From the NCBI GenBank assembly GCA_024803745.1, contig JANJXV010000016.1, positions 42,834,525 to 42,898,524 on the forward strand: a DNA stretch of 64,000 nt. Direction: 5' to 3'. Under the pieces are notes generated by a model. That model worked only from the letters and a program-made list of their open reading frames with translations. It was not told where the DNA came from and did no database searches. The position numbers were made by a program, and so were the translations under genes. Shown in pieces: positions 56,456 to 64,000 of the stretch (position 1 is its first letter; every line of letters starts with the position of its first letter). This stretch comes from Megascapheus bottae. Lineage: Eukaryota > Chordata > Mammalia > Rodentia > Geomyidae.

Positions 56456-59400
56456 GTACAGGAGCGTGGCCGCCGCCCTGGCGCACCAGGTTCACGACTC
56501 CACAAACGAGGAAAAGCCACTCGCACGAGCCAGAAGGCAGCGCCCTGGGCCGGGCGTGTGGCCCAGCGGTGGACTGCGGGCCTAGCATGCACCAAGACCC
56601 GGGTTCGAGTCCTCGGCAACACATACATAGAAAAAAATGCCAGAAGTGGTGCTGAGGCTCCAGTGGTAGAACTCCAGCCTTGAGAAAGTCCAAGGACAGC
56701 GCTCAGGCCCTGAGCTCAAGCCCAGGACTGGCAAAAAAAGAAAAGAAAACCCACTGGACAGGACTTATTTAGAAACACGGAATACAGACCTAGTTTCACA
56801 GATTGAAATTCCCTTTGGACTTTTGGCCTTCAGTGGACAAAGCCAGCACGTAGGCAGACCTGTGGAAGTTATTATGAGGGACTTGAAAGTAAATAGTATT
56901 CTAATTATAACATTTAAAAGAAAAACAGGTTCCCGGGCCCTGTCTGCCCATGCCACCCTAAGCATGCCTGGTCTCATCGAATCTTAAAAGCTCAGTGGGA
57001 ATGGTCCTAGTTAGCACTTGAGAGAATTGAAGGCCCTGCTCCAAGGCTCCTGCAAAGTTTGGGTGCCCCTGGATGTTGGAGAATAACTATTGAAAACATA
57101 ACCCCCCTTTGAGCCCTAACACATGTCACCTGCTGGAAATGCTGAAGCCATGTATGAGTCGGGTTACAGTGGACACAGGAAACTTAGTGCCATTTTTTTT
57201 CTCTTTGCAGTGAAAGAAGCTGGGAGAGATTTCACTTACTTAATAGTCGTGCTCATTGGAATCAGCATTACAGGTTGAAAAACACAGCAAGTACCACACT
57301 CCCAAATAATAACGCTTAACATACCTCTTCATCTTACGTTACTTTGGTTCATCTTCTTTTTCTGTGATTTCAGGTAGCTTGTTATACGCGATTTTCAAAG
57401 AACTTTTTTCTTCATCCAGTCCTAATAAGATATATGGGAAAGCTCTAGAAAAATGCAGAATACATCCTGAGGTTAGTCCTCTAATGAGAGGGAGAATATG
57501 TTGGGGAGAAAGAAGTGGAAAGAGTTCGAATCCCAGCTGGTACAGGTGGTTTACACCTGTAATCCTAGCTAGCCAGGAATGGTGTATTCTAACCATTGTT
57601 TGAAACCAACCCAGGCAGGAAAAGTCCATGAGAAACTTTTATCAATTAGCCACCAGAATGCTGGAAGTGGAGATGTGGCTCAAGTAGTAGAGCACTGGCC
57701 TTGAGCAGAAAAGTTCAGGAATAGTACCTATGCCCTGAGTTCAAGCCCCAGAATCTGCATGCACACACACACACCCGTATAAAAATGCAAAATCAAATTC
57801 CAGGTCCGAAACCAGTAAAAATATAAACTGCATGGGGGGGGGGGTGTTACTAGGCCTTTGTTTTGTACTGGAAGCACGTTGATGACACCCTCAAAGGTCA
57901 GTATAAGGTGTTTTCTTCCTAGGCAAATGAGTTGCTTTACTGGTTGTTCATAGATGCTAAATGCTTGAAACACACCGAAGCAGCAAACTCAAGTGATAAA
58001 TGTAGTCATGATTTGTGGTCCTTGTTCATAACAATAATTGTTGGCCCGTCCCCATGTATCATGTGCAGAGATTTACAGTACATCATCTTGCTAAATCTCA
58101 TAAAAGCCCTTTGCCTCTCCAATAATTGCACTCTTCACTAACACAGCCGTAGTCTCTGGGCTGGTAAATGGGACACCCAGACCTGAGACCAAGTCTGTCT
58201 GATTCCAGATCTTACTTGCCTTCCACAGCACAGCCCACCACAGCTACTCCCTGGAAGAGCAGATGTGGGGACAGGCTGGCTCTGTTCTCTGAACAAGCCT
58301 GCCTAAAGGAAGGCAGTCCATCATAGCCACAGACAGCAAGCCCCTGTGGCTCACTCCCTGTCCCAAGCCAAATTTCTTACTGAGAAAAAAAACAATCCTC
58401 AGTGAAATCCTAATCCTGGTGCCCTGAGCGTTCGAAAGAGAAAATCCAGGCTGCTCCTCACCAAGCAGTGGAGCAGAGGAGAGAGACTCTGCAGTCCCTG
58501 GGCAGGGAAAGATGTGAGCCCACAGGTCACCCCTTTGCTTTGACACTTATAGTGAAAATCAACTGTAATTTTCCTGGAAGACACTGGTTTCTGTGTGTAA
58601 TTGGGCTGCCAGCAAGTGCCGCCAATTTTACTTACTAATAAGTCAAATAAGAGTAATCTAGTGATGTCTCTTGATTGGGAAGCCTATGGGAACACGTAGA
58701 GGAAGGAAGGATAGGAGATGTGTGTGGAAGAAAGTTGAAAGTGTGGCTGAAACTAAGGCAGTTATTAGGAATCCAAATTATATGTGACAAAAAATGTTTT
58801 TTCAGGGTGAATAACTGTAATGTGTCAAGCTTGAGTGAGAGCATCCCAGAGAAAAGGAACAAAAGCTAATCAGTGGGATGTGGGGGTGTGGAGAGAAGTA
58901 GACTGGTGAGAGGGAAAATGGGGAGGGAGGGGATAAAGAAAAGTAAATACTGCCAAAATAGACTATTTGCAACAATGAAAATGAAATGAGGAAGTCTGTT
59001 GGGGGTGCTGTTTCCTAGAGGGAAGACTGCAGGGAGCGAGGTATAGGGGTGAGATGAAGGGGGTGCAATCTGGACCTGGATGGAGGTATAGCCGTGAAAT
59101 CTCCTCCTGTATAATTCGATACAAGCCAGTTACAACAGGAAGAAGGACGAGCTCGGCTCTTTCCCTTGTGCAGAAATAGGTAGAAGTAGGAACCAGAGCC
59201 TAACTGGACGCCTACATGCATCTCTGAGATGAGTACTTCACTGTGTTGAACAAACTCTGTTGCAGAGTTTTTAGCTCTGTGAACAGAACTCCACAGAATA
59301 AGTACAAAAAGTGAGATATTAGTAAGATCACTACTTAATATCTTGCCTTAAAGGAGCTCTGTGATTAATCATTAAGCCCTATCCACTTAGTTTTGCCAGT

Positions 59401-60714
59401 AAGTTTTTTTGGGGGGTGAGGACTCATGGGGCTTGAACTCAACCTGAGTGCTGTCCCTAAGCTCTTCAGCTCAAGGCTACCACCCTACCCTGGAGCCAAG
59501 CCCCACTTCCCGTTTTCTAGAGGTTACTTGAAGATAAAAGTATCAGGTCCTTTTGTGCCCGGGCTGACTTTGAACCTTGATCCTCCGATCTCAGCCTCCT
59601 GAGTAGCTAGGATGACAGGCGTGAGCCACAGTGCCCAGCTTGCCAGTACGTTTTAAGAGCCATTCTGCCAGGTGCTGGGTCTGCTTGAAAAATAGAAATC
59701 CTAGTGTCTGATACTGTTGGATAATTTATTAAAGTCACTTATTTAGACAATTGTTCCATTTGCTTCGCTACATGGATCTTAAATCTGTCAGATATCTTGC
59801 ATATTGTTCTTTTTCATTTATGCCTGATAAGTAATAGTGAAAACATGCAGTGAGGACACAAAACAACCTAATTGTGAAAAGAAACCAATATTTCTATTGT
59901 CTTTAAATGACAGATGCCTGCCACAGTAAAATAACCATTTCTGTGCATGGATTACTTACAGAATGCTCTTTTCCTAGCTCTTTTTGGTCCAGTTTTCTTA
60001 GCCTTGAAGTCATCATTTTTTAAAGGGCCTTAGCTTCATTGATTTTTTCACTGTCAGAAAATATTTCCCTAGGACCCATTTAACAAGTGACACTGAATCG
60101 GCATTATCTCCACTGCAGGTGGTCAGTGTGTTCGGTAAGCCCTTGAGAGGCTACGGGGAAATGTCCAGACGGGGTCGGAGACAGCATGTCAGGTACCACA
60201 CCCACCTTGGAGTTGGGAAGCCAGAAATGATTTTTAAATGACAGGAACTTACACCTTACACGTAAACCTTTGTTTTCTCCACAGTTTTATTGAATATGTT
60301 AAAGATGGGCTGAAACACATGCGTTTGAAGTTCTACATTGAGGGTTCTGAGCCAGGGAAGCAAGGAACAGTGCATGTGGAAGTGAAAGAGGTGTGAGGAT
60401 GGGGGGCTGCAGGGGGAAGGGTGGGGGGCAGTGGAAGTGAGAGAGGTGTGAGGATGGGGGGCTGCAGGGGGAAGGGTGGGTACAGTGGAAGTGAAAGATG
60501 GAGGGCTGCAGGGGGGAGGGAAGAATGCTGGGGGTGGCGCAGTGGTTTGGAGTAGTGCTGTTTACGCTTCACAAAGTGAACTAACACTTACAAATACATT
60601 CCTTTTTAGAACCCAGAGAGTGGCAAATATGAATTCCGATACATATTTGTGGAAACAGAATCCTTTCCTAGAAGAACAATTATCATTGAAGATAATCGGT
60701 CTCAAGACAGTTAA
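56185..60714 (+). CDS. TIMM21: Mitochondrial import inner membrane translocase subunit Tim21, full coding span (6 exons)
   Basis: Coding exons 56185-56455, 57211-57273, 57374-57471, 60119-60192, 60285-60390 and 60610-60714 join to 717 nt, 238 residues plus TAA, with all introns GT-AG and correct phases. Tim21 is a subunit of the TIM23 presequence translocase; its intermembrane-space domain contacts the TOM complex, and in mammals it also helps deliver early respiratory-chain assembly intermediates. Residues 1 to about 90 are an Arg-rich presequence-like region. One membrane segment covers about 99-118 ([20 protein letters not shown]). The Tim21 domain runs to the C-terminus. [31 protein letters not shown] and [13 protein letters not shown] match human TIMM21 (248 residues). 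An in-frame GTG-initiated extension upstream is unlikely to be used. Confidence 0.97.
56548..56746 (+). repeat. GC-rich IDL-Geo SINE in TIMM21 intron 1
   Basis: ggccgggcgtgtggcccagc head with many C/G differences from other copies, intact box B (ggttcgagtcc), normal Geo half. Less than 100 bp past the TIMM21 exon 1 donor. Confidence 0.92.
56747..57210 (+). other. TIMM21: TIMM21 intron 1, remaining part
   Basis: Unique AT-rich intron sequence ending in the T-rich acceptor tract of exon 2. Confidence 0.55.
57211..57273 (+). CDS. TIMM21: TIMM21 coding exon 2 (transmembrane segment)
   Basis: 63-nt exon coding [20 protein letters not shown] followed by T and half of Gly. The acceptor follows a T-rich tract ending ctctttgcag; the donor ACAG|gttgaa is non-optimal. 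It supplies most of the single membrane span. Confidence 0.95.
57374..57471 (+). CDS. TIMM21: TIMM21 coding exon 3
   Basis: 98-nt exon coding (G)[18 protein letters not shown], then [14 protein letters not shown]. The acceptor is gtgatttcag and the donor GAG|gttagt (phase 0). It completes the membrane segment and starts the intermembrane-space domain. Confidence 0.95.
57533..57775 (+). repeat. Alu/B1-like + Geo composite SINE in TIMM21 intron 3
   Basis: gtacaggtggtttacacctg head, ggaaaagtccatgagaaact middle, gtggagatgtggctcaagta Geo-type half, CA-rich tail. Confidence 0.9.
57776..59392 (+). other. TIMM21: TIMM21 intron 3, middle part
   Basis: Unique DNA with a G10-type run at 57834-57844. 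No exon between exons 3 and 4 is supported, and the flanking exon phases already join correctly. Confidence 0.5.
59408..59639 (-). repeat. Alu/B1-like + Geo composite SINE with target-site duplication
   Basis: Minus-strand copy with repeats TTGCCAGTAAGTTTT (59393-59407) and a one-mismatch copy at 59640-59654. It supplies agctaggatgacaggcgtga. Confidence 0.93.
60119..60192 (+). CDS. TIMM21: TIMM21 coding exon 4
   Basis: 74-nt exon coding [20 protein letters not shown], then RQHV and two bases of Ser169. The acceptor is tctccactgcag and the donor CAG|gtacca. Human has Arg at residue 169's position (HVRF); here the split codon gives Ser. Confidence 0.94.
60285..60390 (+). CDS. TIMM21: TIMM21 coding exon 5
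   Basis: 106-nt exon coding [20 protein letters not shown], then [15 protein letters not shown]. The acceptor is gttttctccacag and the donor GAAAGAG|gtgtga. The last 15 coding bases and the donor are part of a 55-bp unit repeated about 2.7 times into intron 5, so donor-like copies follow. Confidence 0.94.
60376..60530 (+). repeat. TIMM21: 55-bp tandem repeat spanning the TIMM21 exon 5 donor
   Basis: Units begin GTGGAAGTGAAAGAG at 60376, 60431 (one change) and 60485 (partial, degenerate). The first contains the exon 5 end and donor; the second repeats both, so a second gtgtgagg donor lies at 60446. Confidence 0.93.
60610..60714 (+). CDS. TIMM21: TIMM21 terminal coding exon 6
   Basis: Codes [34 protein letters not shown] and a TAA stop. 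The acceptor is ttccttttttag. The 3' UTR runs about 270 bases to the poly(A) signal. Confidence 0.96.
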   Translation, partial: NPESGKYEFRYIFVETESFPRRTIIIEDNRSQDS

Positions 60715-60965
60715 AAGAAGCGAGCAAGTAGGCTGCTCTTGGAAGGATGTGGAGGGTGCAGATGCACAACTGTGTTCACAGCTCTTCCAGAATCTGCTCA
60801 GAACAAGTATACTCCTCAAGAGAATGGAGGAAGATAGTTGATGTGCTTAGATTTTTCTTGTGAGAAATCATGAAACAGTATATTTTACATTTTTTGTCAA
60901 TCATGATAGTATTTCTACTCTGCTTTCATGATGTGAATTTTTTACTGAAAATTTTACACAATGTA

Positions 60966-60971
60966 AATAAA
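60966..60971 (+). terminator. TIMM21: TIMM21 polyadenylation signal
   Basis: AATAAA lies 252 bases past the stop codon, with a TG/T-rich stretch following within 20-35 bases. Cleavage is expected around 60985. Confidence 0.75.
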
Positions 60972-60985
60972 AGATGTCAGTATTT

Positions 60986-61376
60986 TATGCTTTTTATATT
61001 GTATAATTACATAAATTCTGCAGAAAAAAATTAATGCTGTCAAAATGACATCAGAAGCATCTTCCATATGCTTTGGAATCTGACTCGAGATAAACATGTG
61101 AACATGAGAAGCTCAGTGACCTGTGTGACAAACTCCTCCTACAAAAGCTGTGTACACGGAATTGTCTTTAGGGATCCATTTCACACATGCCCTCCATGAG
61201 TTGGCTTGAAGAGGGTACTTAATGAACCTTGGGGGCACATGGCCAGTTAGTGTGAAGACACAAAACTACAGACATACCCTGGCTGTTCCCAGCCCCCTCA
61301 GTGTTTGTGCTAAGGCTTTACACTGAGAAAAAAATACATGATTCATTTAAACGTGTGCGACTTTTTAATGCTGTCG
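60986..61376. other. Intergenic, no gene seen
   Basis: Unique sequence directly after TIMM21 polyadenylation. Confidence 0.5.
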
Positions 61377-61555
61377 GCAAGCCAGGCACCGGAGGCTCTT
61401 GCCTGTAATTCTAGGTACTGAAGAGGCTCAGGTCACAGGATCACAGTTTGAAGTCAGCAGAGAAAATTCTCTTATCTTGTTAATCAGCAAAATGCTGAAA
61501 TAGAGACTCAGGTGGTAGAGCATAAGCCACAAGTAAGATTCTGGAAGTGTGGGCT
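61377..61555 (+). repeat. Alu/B1-like + Geo SINE, 3'-incomplete
   Basis: ccggaggctcttgcctgtaa head and gactcaggtggtagagcata Geo-type start; the end is lost. Confidence 0.8.
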
Positions 61556-62017
61556 TGAAGATTTCTACCTCTCCAGCCTGTCTATTACCTCGCCATGCAC
61601 CTTGTGTGAAAACCTCACAGCTAGACCAGTGACTCTCATGGTATCTCCCTACCTGCCTAATGATTAGCATAGGAACTGACTCAGCATTTCCCGCCCGGTC
61701 TGGTTGTCCAAAAACAAATCTTAAGCAGACCTAGAACAGATCCTCATTTATCTATAACTACCAAAGAAATGTCCCTAGCCTGGCTGAGATAACAGGAACT
61801 CAGGCTCACAGTATGGAGGCCAGTGGTCAGAGATGAAGGTATCTGTCCACAGGGCTACCTTCCTACCTGCTTCAGCTCCCAGGGGCCTCAGGGAGCTCTT
61901 GGCTGTGGCTGCCTCTCGGCCTCCTCTCCCTCCATCATCCATCCCATTCCACCATCTTACTGCCCTGAAGCTCTTCCCTTTTCCTTTAACTCCATCTGAC
62001 CAATTGCAGCTTTGATC
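61556..62017. other. Intergenic, no gene seen
   Basis: Unique sequence, CT-rich at 61900-61990; no supported ORF. Confidence 0.5.
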
Positions 62018-62031
62018 AATATTGCAGCACA

Positions 62032-62225
62032 TGGCTGGGAGTTTGGCATAGCATTAGAGTGCTTGCCTAACATGCACAAAGACCCGGGTTCAATTCCAAG
62101 GTACCACATATACATAGAAAATGACAGAAATGGTGCTATGGCCCAAGTGGTAGAGCTCTAGCCTTGAGAAAGCCCAAGGACAGTGCTCAGGCCCTGAGTT
62201 CAAGGCCCAGGACTGGCAAAAAAAG
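62032..62225 (+). repeat. IDL-Geo SINE with target-site duplication
   Basis: Perfect 14-bp repeats AATATTGCAGCACA at 62018-62031 and 62226-62239. Confidence 0.95.
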
Positions 62226-62239
62226 AATATTGCAGCACA

Positions 62240-63015
62240 GAGAGCCTGCCATTGCACAAGTAGCAGCATGTCTAGGACTTTGCAAACCCACTCACCTTGC
62301 AGGGTACAACGGGGTCAGGAGGATGGACACCTTTCAGTCCTGATTCCGCTATGGGACGAGCATCCTGTGCTGGCCCAGGCTCCTGGTTCTGTGGAGACCT
62401 GTAAAGATGGAACCCAGTTTATTTGAGAGGTGATCCAGGGACCATCAAGAAGAGGGGAAGTGAGAAGGAAGCAAGGCCTGCCACAGAGAGAGAAAGTCTG
62501 ACACCCCAAGGCTGGGCATGGGCCGAGGTGTCCCGGGGCCCTGCTGCCTCCATGCCAACAAACATTCCAGGAGTAGAGGTGGCCTCCAAGCACCCACAAC
62601 TCAGCAGTGTCCTTGGTTGGCCTTTCCTGTGGAGCTAATGAAAATGCTGCTTCGGGAGTGCTGAAGTCACTCGAATCAGAATGCAATGAAATATATTAAT
62701 TCGTAAATTGTGGCAATTTAAACTAATTTTTAAATAATTTGTATTGCAGCTGTTGTAATATAAAATTCTATTTCTTCTAAACCCTGTTTTCATTTTTAAA
62801 TTTGCCTTCAAGAATGTAAGTACATCTCCTAATCTTGTAATAAATTCCATTACTTCAGATCCACAGGCTGTGATAGATTTGTCGGTGGTTCCTTGTAGAA
62901 GCTCCCAGTGTTTGTTTGGGAAAGTATCTCACAGTGAAACTTAGGCTGTGGGTGGCAGGACCTCTCCACTTTCCCCAGTCTCCATGCATGGACCCAGCAT
63001 TCTGGAAGGGACTGC
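62240..63015. other. Intergenic with one exon-like segment
   Basis: A minus-strand segment at 62398-62296 has an acceptor-like and a perfect donor-like boundary (see findings). Otherwise unique, AT-rich at 62660-62870. Confidence 0.4.
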
Positions 63016-63160
63016 TGGATCTCTCTCCCCTGCTTCTCCCTCCCCTTCTCTCCTCTCTCCTCTCTTTCTGTATTTGTCTCTCACCTCTTTGTCCTCTCCC
63101 CTTTTTCTGTCCCTCGCCTCGATTTCCTCACTGTGTCTTTCCTCTCTCTCTCTCTCTTGA
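63016..63160 (+). repeat. Polypyrimidine (CT-rich) tract
   Basis: About 145 bases, overwhelmingly C and T, ending in a (CT)n run at 63142-63158. Confidence 0.9.
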
Positions 63161-63395
63161 CACTGGTTCTCCCATTTGTCTCTGTCTCTCCTCCCCACTA
63201 CACATACACAGTGAGAACATGCACAAAGCTGCTAAGTTCTCTCCTTTGATTTCCTGATTTCTTGACACCTGTGAAACAGGATTCTTGTCATTTTTTTAAA
63301 CGTGGCCAAAGCGCCACTAAATTCATGATACCATTGCAGGTTATAATATGTGTCTCCTGCTATTGTTTTTGAGTTTTGTTTTGGTTTGGTTTTTG

Positions 63396-63597
63396 AGGGT
63401 TTTGGGGGGTGGCAGGGCTGGGGCTTGAACTCGGGTCCTGGGCACTGTCCTTGAGCAATTTTTTTGCTCAAGGCCAGCTCCCTACCACTTGAGCCGTAGT
63501 GCCGCTTCCAGCTTTTTCTATGTATGTGATACTGAGGAATCGCACCAGAGCTTCATGCATGCTAGGCAAGCACTTTACCACTAGACTATGCTCCCAG
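63396..63597 (-). repeat. IDL-Geo SINE (diverged)
   Basis: Minus-strand copy; the Geo half contains a small hairpin insertion (gagcaatttttttgctc), box B is altered (aatcgcacc). Confidence 0.9.
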
Positions 63598-64000
63598 TTC
63601 TTCCATTGTTTTTCATGAAGATATATAGCTCTGAATGTTAGCAGGTCCTCCATGATGAGGAGAATGCATTGTGTGTCTGCAGAAGCCTTTGGAAGGTGTT
63701 TCTCAGTTTGCCTCATTACCCATTAGCATGTACTTTTATGTGTCTTGCTTCTTAGAAGAGCAAGAAGAAATCCCTCAGCTGGGGTTGCAACACTTGGAAG
63801 ACTTAATTTGCTTGCTTAATTTACCTTTGATTTACTGTCTTTCTCTAAAGAAATATGAATTTTCCATTTTGGACAACTGTTCCTTCCCAAGGATTTCATC
63901 TTAGTTTCTCCTAAAAAGCAAGAGCACCTTGATATATATTTAGTTATGATTTATATCTCATTCAATAATTATAAATAATCATCAATAGCTGAAATAATGA
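63598..64000. other. Intergenic, window end
   Basis: AT-rich DNA; no gene supported. Confidence 0.5.

Larger units (their letters stand above)
55140..56470. promoter_or_regulatory. CpG island and bidirectional FBXO15/TIMM21 promoter
   Basis: Very GC- and CpG-rich DNA spans the first exons of both genes, against AT-rich flanks. The two start codons are 834 bp apart and point away from each other. I saw no TATA box. The island contains ZNF143-like and YY1-like motifs on the TIMM21 side. The head-to-head order matches human 18q22.3. Transcription starts cannot be fixed by eye. Confidence 0.85.

Noticed and set aside
55097..56693. Many long ORFs on both strands in the CpG island (up to 279 codons)
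   Set aside because: Stops are rare in GC-rich DNA; only the FBXO15 exon 1 frame and the TIMM21 exon 1 frame have homology and splice support.
62947..63257. Ser/Leu/Pro-rich plus-strand ORF
   Set aside because: Produced by a polypyrimidine tract, not by coding sequence.
1..64000. CRISPR arrays, tRNA or rRNA genes
   Set aside because: The regularly recurring tRNA-like units are dispersed SINEs with A-tails and target duplications, not spaced repeats or functional tRNA genes.

Overview
The window is mammalian nuclear DNA, almost certainly from a geomyoid rodent (kangaroo rat, pocket mouse or pocket gopher group). Two things support this. The two genes have typical mammalian exon-intron structure, a CpG island and consensus splice sites. 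The window is also full of a tRNA-derived dimeric SINE whose left half looks like a rodent ID element and whose right half ends in an A-tail; this fits the IDL-Geo SINE described as restricted to Geomyoidea. Species cannot be fixed from the sequence alone. No bacterial, CRISPR or other prokaryote-type system is present.

Layout: (1) 1-20.0 kb is intergenic, with SINEs, 5'-truncated L1 tails and an LTR-like fragment. (2) 20.0-20.5 kb holds a processed thioredoxin (TXN) pseudogene with target-site duplications. (3) About 21.23-55.35 kb is FBXO15 on the minus strand. I could assemble ten coding exons with GT-AG junctions into an uninterrupted 517-codon reading frame. (4) 55.14-56.47 kb is a CpG island containing the head-to-head FBXO15/TIMM21 promoter, with ZNF143-like and YY1-like motifs. 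(5) 56.185-60.98 kb is TIMM21 on the plus strand, six coding exons giving 238 codons plus stop and a poly(A) signal. (6) 61-64 kb is intergenic sequence downstream of TIMM21.

The FBXO15-TIMM21 head-to-head order is the one known from human 18q22.3. FBXO15 is an F-box protein expected to act as a substrate receptor in an SCF (SKP1-CUL1-F-box) ubiquitin ligase. TIMM21 is an inner-membrane subunit of the mitochondrial TIM23 translocase. They probably share regulation through the promoter rather than a pathway.

The most unusual observations are structural. A 55-bp tandem duplication copies the end of TIMM21 exon 5 together with its splice donor. A near-perfect 54-bp inverted duplication sits inside a SINE in FBXO15 intron 5. 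A 98-bp LTR-like retroposed fragment has perfect 16-bp target-site duplications. Two different SINE families share the same right-hand (Geo) monomer, and a diagnostic one-base box A variant marks a set of well-preserved IDL-Geo copies. I found no complete new biological system; the novelty here is in mobile-element architecture and in how it touches splicing.
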